Origin: Clostridiaceae bacterium HFYG-1003
Lineage (GTDB): Bacteria; Bacillota; Clostridia; Clostridiales; Clostridiaceae
Direction of reading: 5' to 3'
Assembly: GCA_024579835.1 (NCBI GenBank)
Contig: CP102060.1
Coordinates: forward strand, 186,001 to 250,000
Length of the DNA: 64,000 bases
Part shown: positions 63,974 to 64,000 of the stretch, piece by piece
Layout of the letters: every line of letters starts with the position of its first letter
How positions within the stretch are numbered: the first letter of the stretch is position 1
Notes under the pieces: generated by a model
The model's input: the letters and a program-made list of their open reading frames with translations, nothing else
Databases searched by the model: none
What the model was told of the DNA's origin: nothing
Position numbers and translations under genes: made by a program

Positions 63974-64000
63974 ATGAATCAAAGACTTGCTAACGTTGCG
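63974..64000 (+). CDS. Start of a gene running off the right edge
   Basis: ATG at 63974 preceded by GGGGGAAA at a suitable distance; reads MNQRLANVA up to the window edge. Too short to identify. The segment 63770-63960 holds no gene. Confidence 0.4.

Overview
The window looks like an accessory region of a low-to-moderate GC anaerobic Firmicute, most likely a clostridium. The reasons are strong AGGAGG-type ribosome sites, the oxygen/peroxide-protection genes (rubredoxin, ferredoxin, rubrerythrin), an Mrp/NifX-type iron-sulfur protein, clostridial large serine recombinases and Lachnospiraceae/Clostridia-type IS elements. No ribosomal RNA or tRNA gene was seen, so the species is not called.

Layout. 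1-2.0 kb: 3' end of a type I restriction specificity gene (hsdS) and a HEPN-domain protein. 2.1-10.5 kb: one IS (IS-A copy 1) split by two other IS elements, one of which is itself split by an IS21-family element: four elements in three nesting levels. 11.0-16.4 kb: an apparently intact three-gene operon encoding a DUF4297/Cap4-like nuclease, a Rad50/SMC-like ABC ATPase with a CxxC hook, and an SF2 helicase with a probable C-terminal PD-(D/E)xK nuclease domain. This is the best candidate for a poorly described defence system. 16.4-22.7 kb: an IS3 element, a Tn7-like three-gene transposon (zinc protein, DDE integrase, AAA ATPase) and a decayed second IS3. 22.8-23.8 kb: a 3-hydroxyacyl-CoA dehydrogenase. 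23.9-28.7 kb: IS30 and recombinase debris, IS5, a partial duplicate of a gene found at 58.8 kb, and IS-A copy 2. 28.7-33.0 kb: a redox cluster (truncated mrp-nifX fusion, rubredoxin, ferredoxin, rubrerythrin), with rubrerythrin cut by an IS. 33.1-34.9 kb: NapH-like ferredoxin, cupin and a divergent Crp/Fnr gene with an internal stop. 34.9-37.2 kb: IS ends plus one intact IS. 37.3-39.8 kb: TetR regulator and oleate hydratase. 40-43.2 kb: recombinase fragments around another IS. 43.2-48.9 kb: IS630, then the right end of a prophage or similar element (holin fragment, amidase, small SHOCT-like protein, three serine recombinase genes). 48.9-55.6 kb: a probable copper module (CopB-type P-type ATPase with a Met/Asp/His repeat tail, an HTH gene, two unknown proteins and a CopZ-like Zn/[2Fe-2S] chaperone), with duplicated terminator-promoter cassettes in front of the ATPase and the HTH operon, and an ISL3 element sitting in the ATPase leader. 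56-64 kb: IS-A copy 3, a dihydrofolate-reductase-family fragment, a cysteine-rich protein gene, an ABC-F ATPase, an integrase-like protein and small unknowns.

Across the IS4-superfamily elements one design recurs: a promoter with an exactly 17-bp spacer lies within a hairpin or intrinsic terminator just before the transposase ribosome site. Such a layout would let internal transcripts be translated while blocking read-through transcripts. Several elements keep perfect target duplications, so recent insertions can be reconstructed exactly; others lack them and mark later rearrangement. All calls come from reading the sequence; no database search was run.
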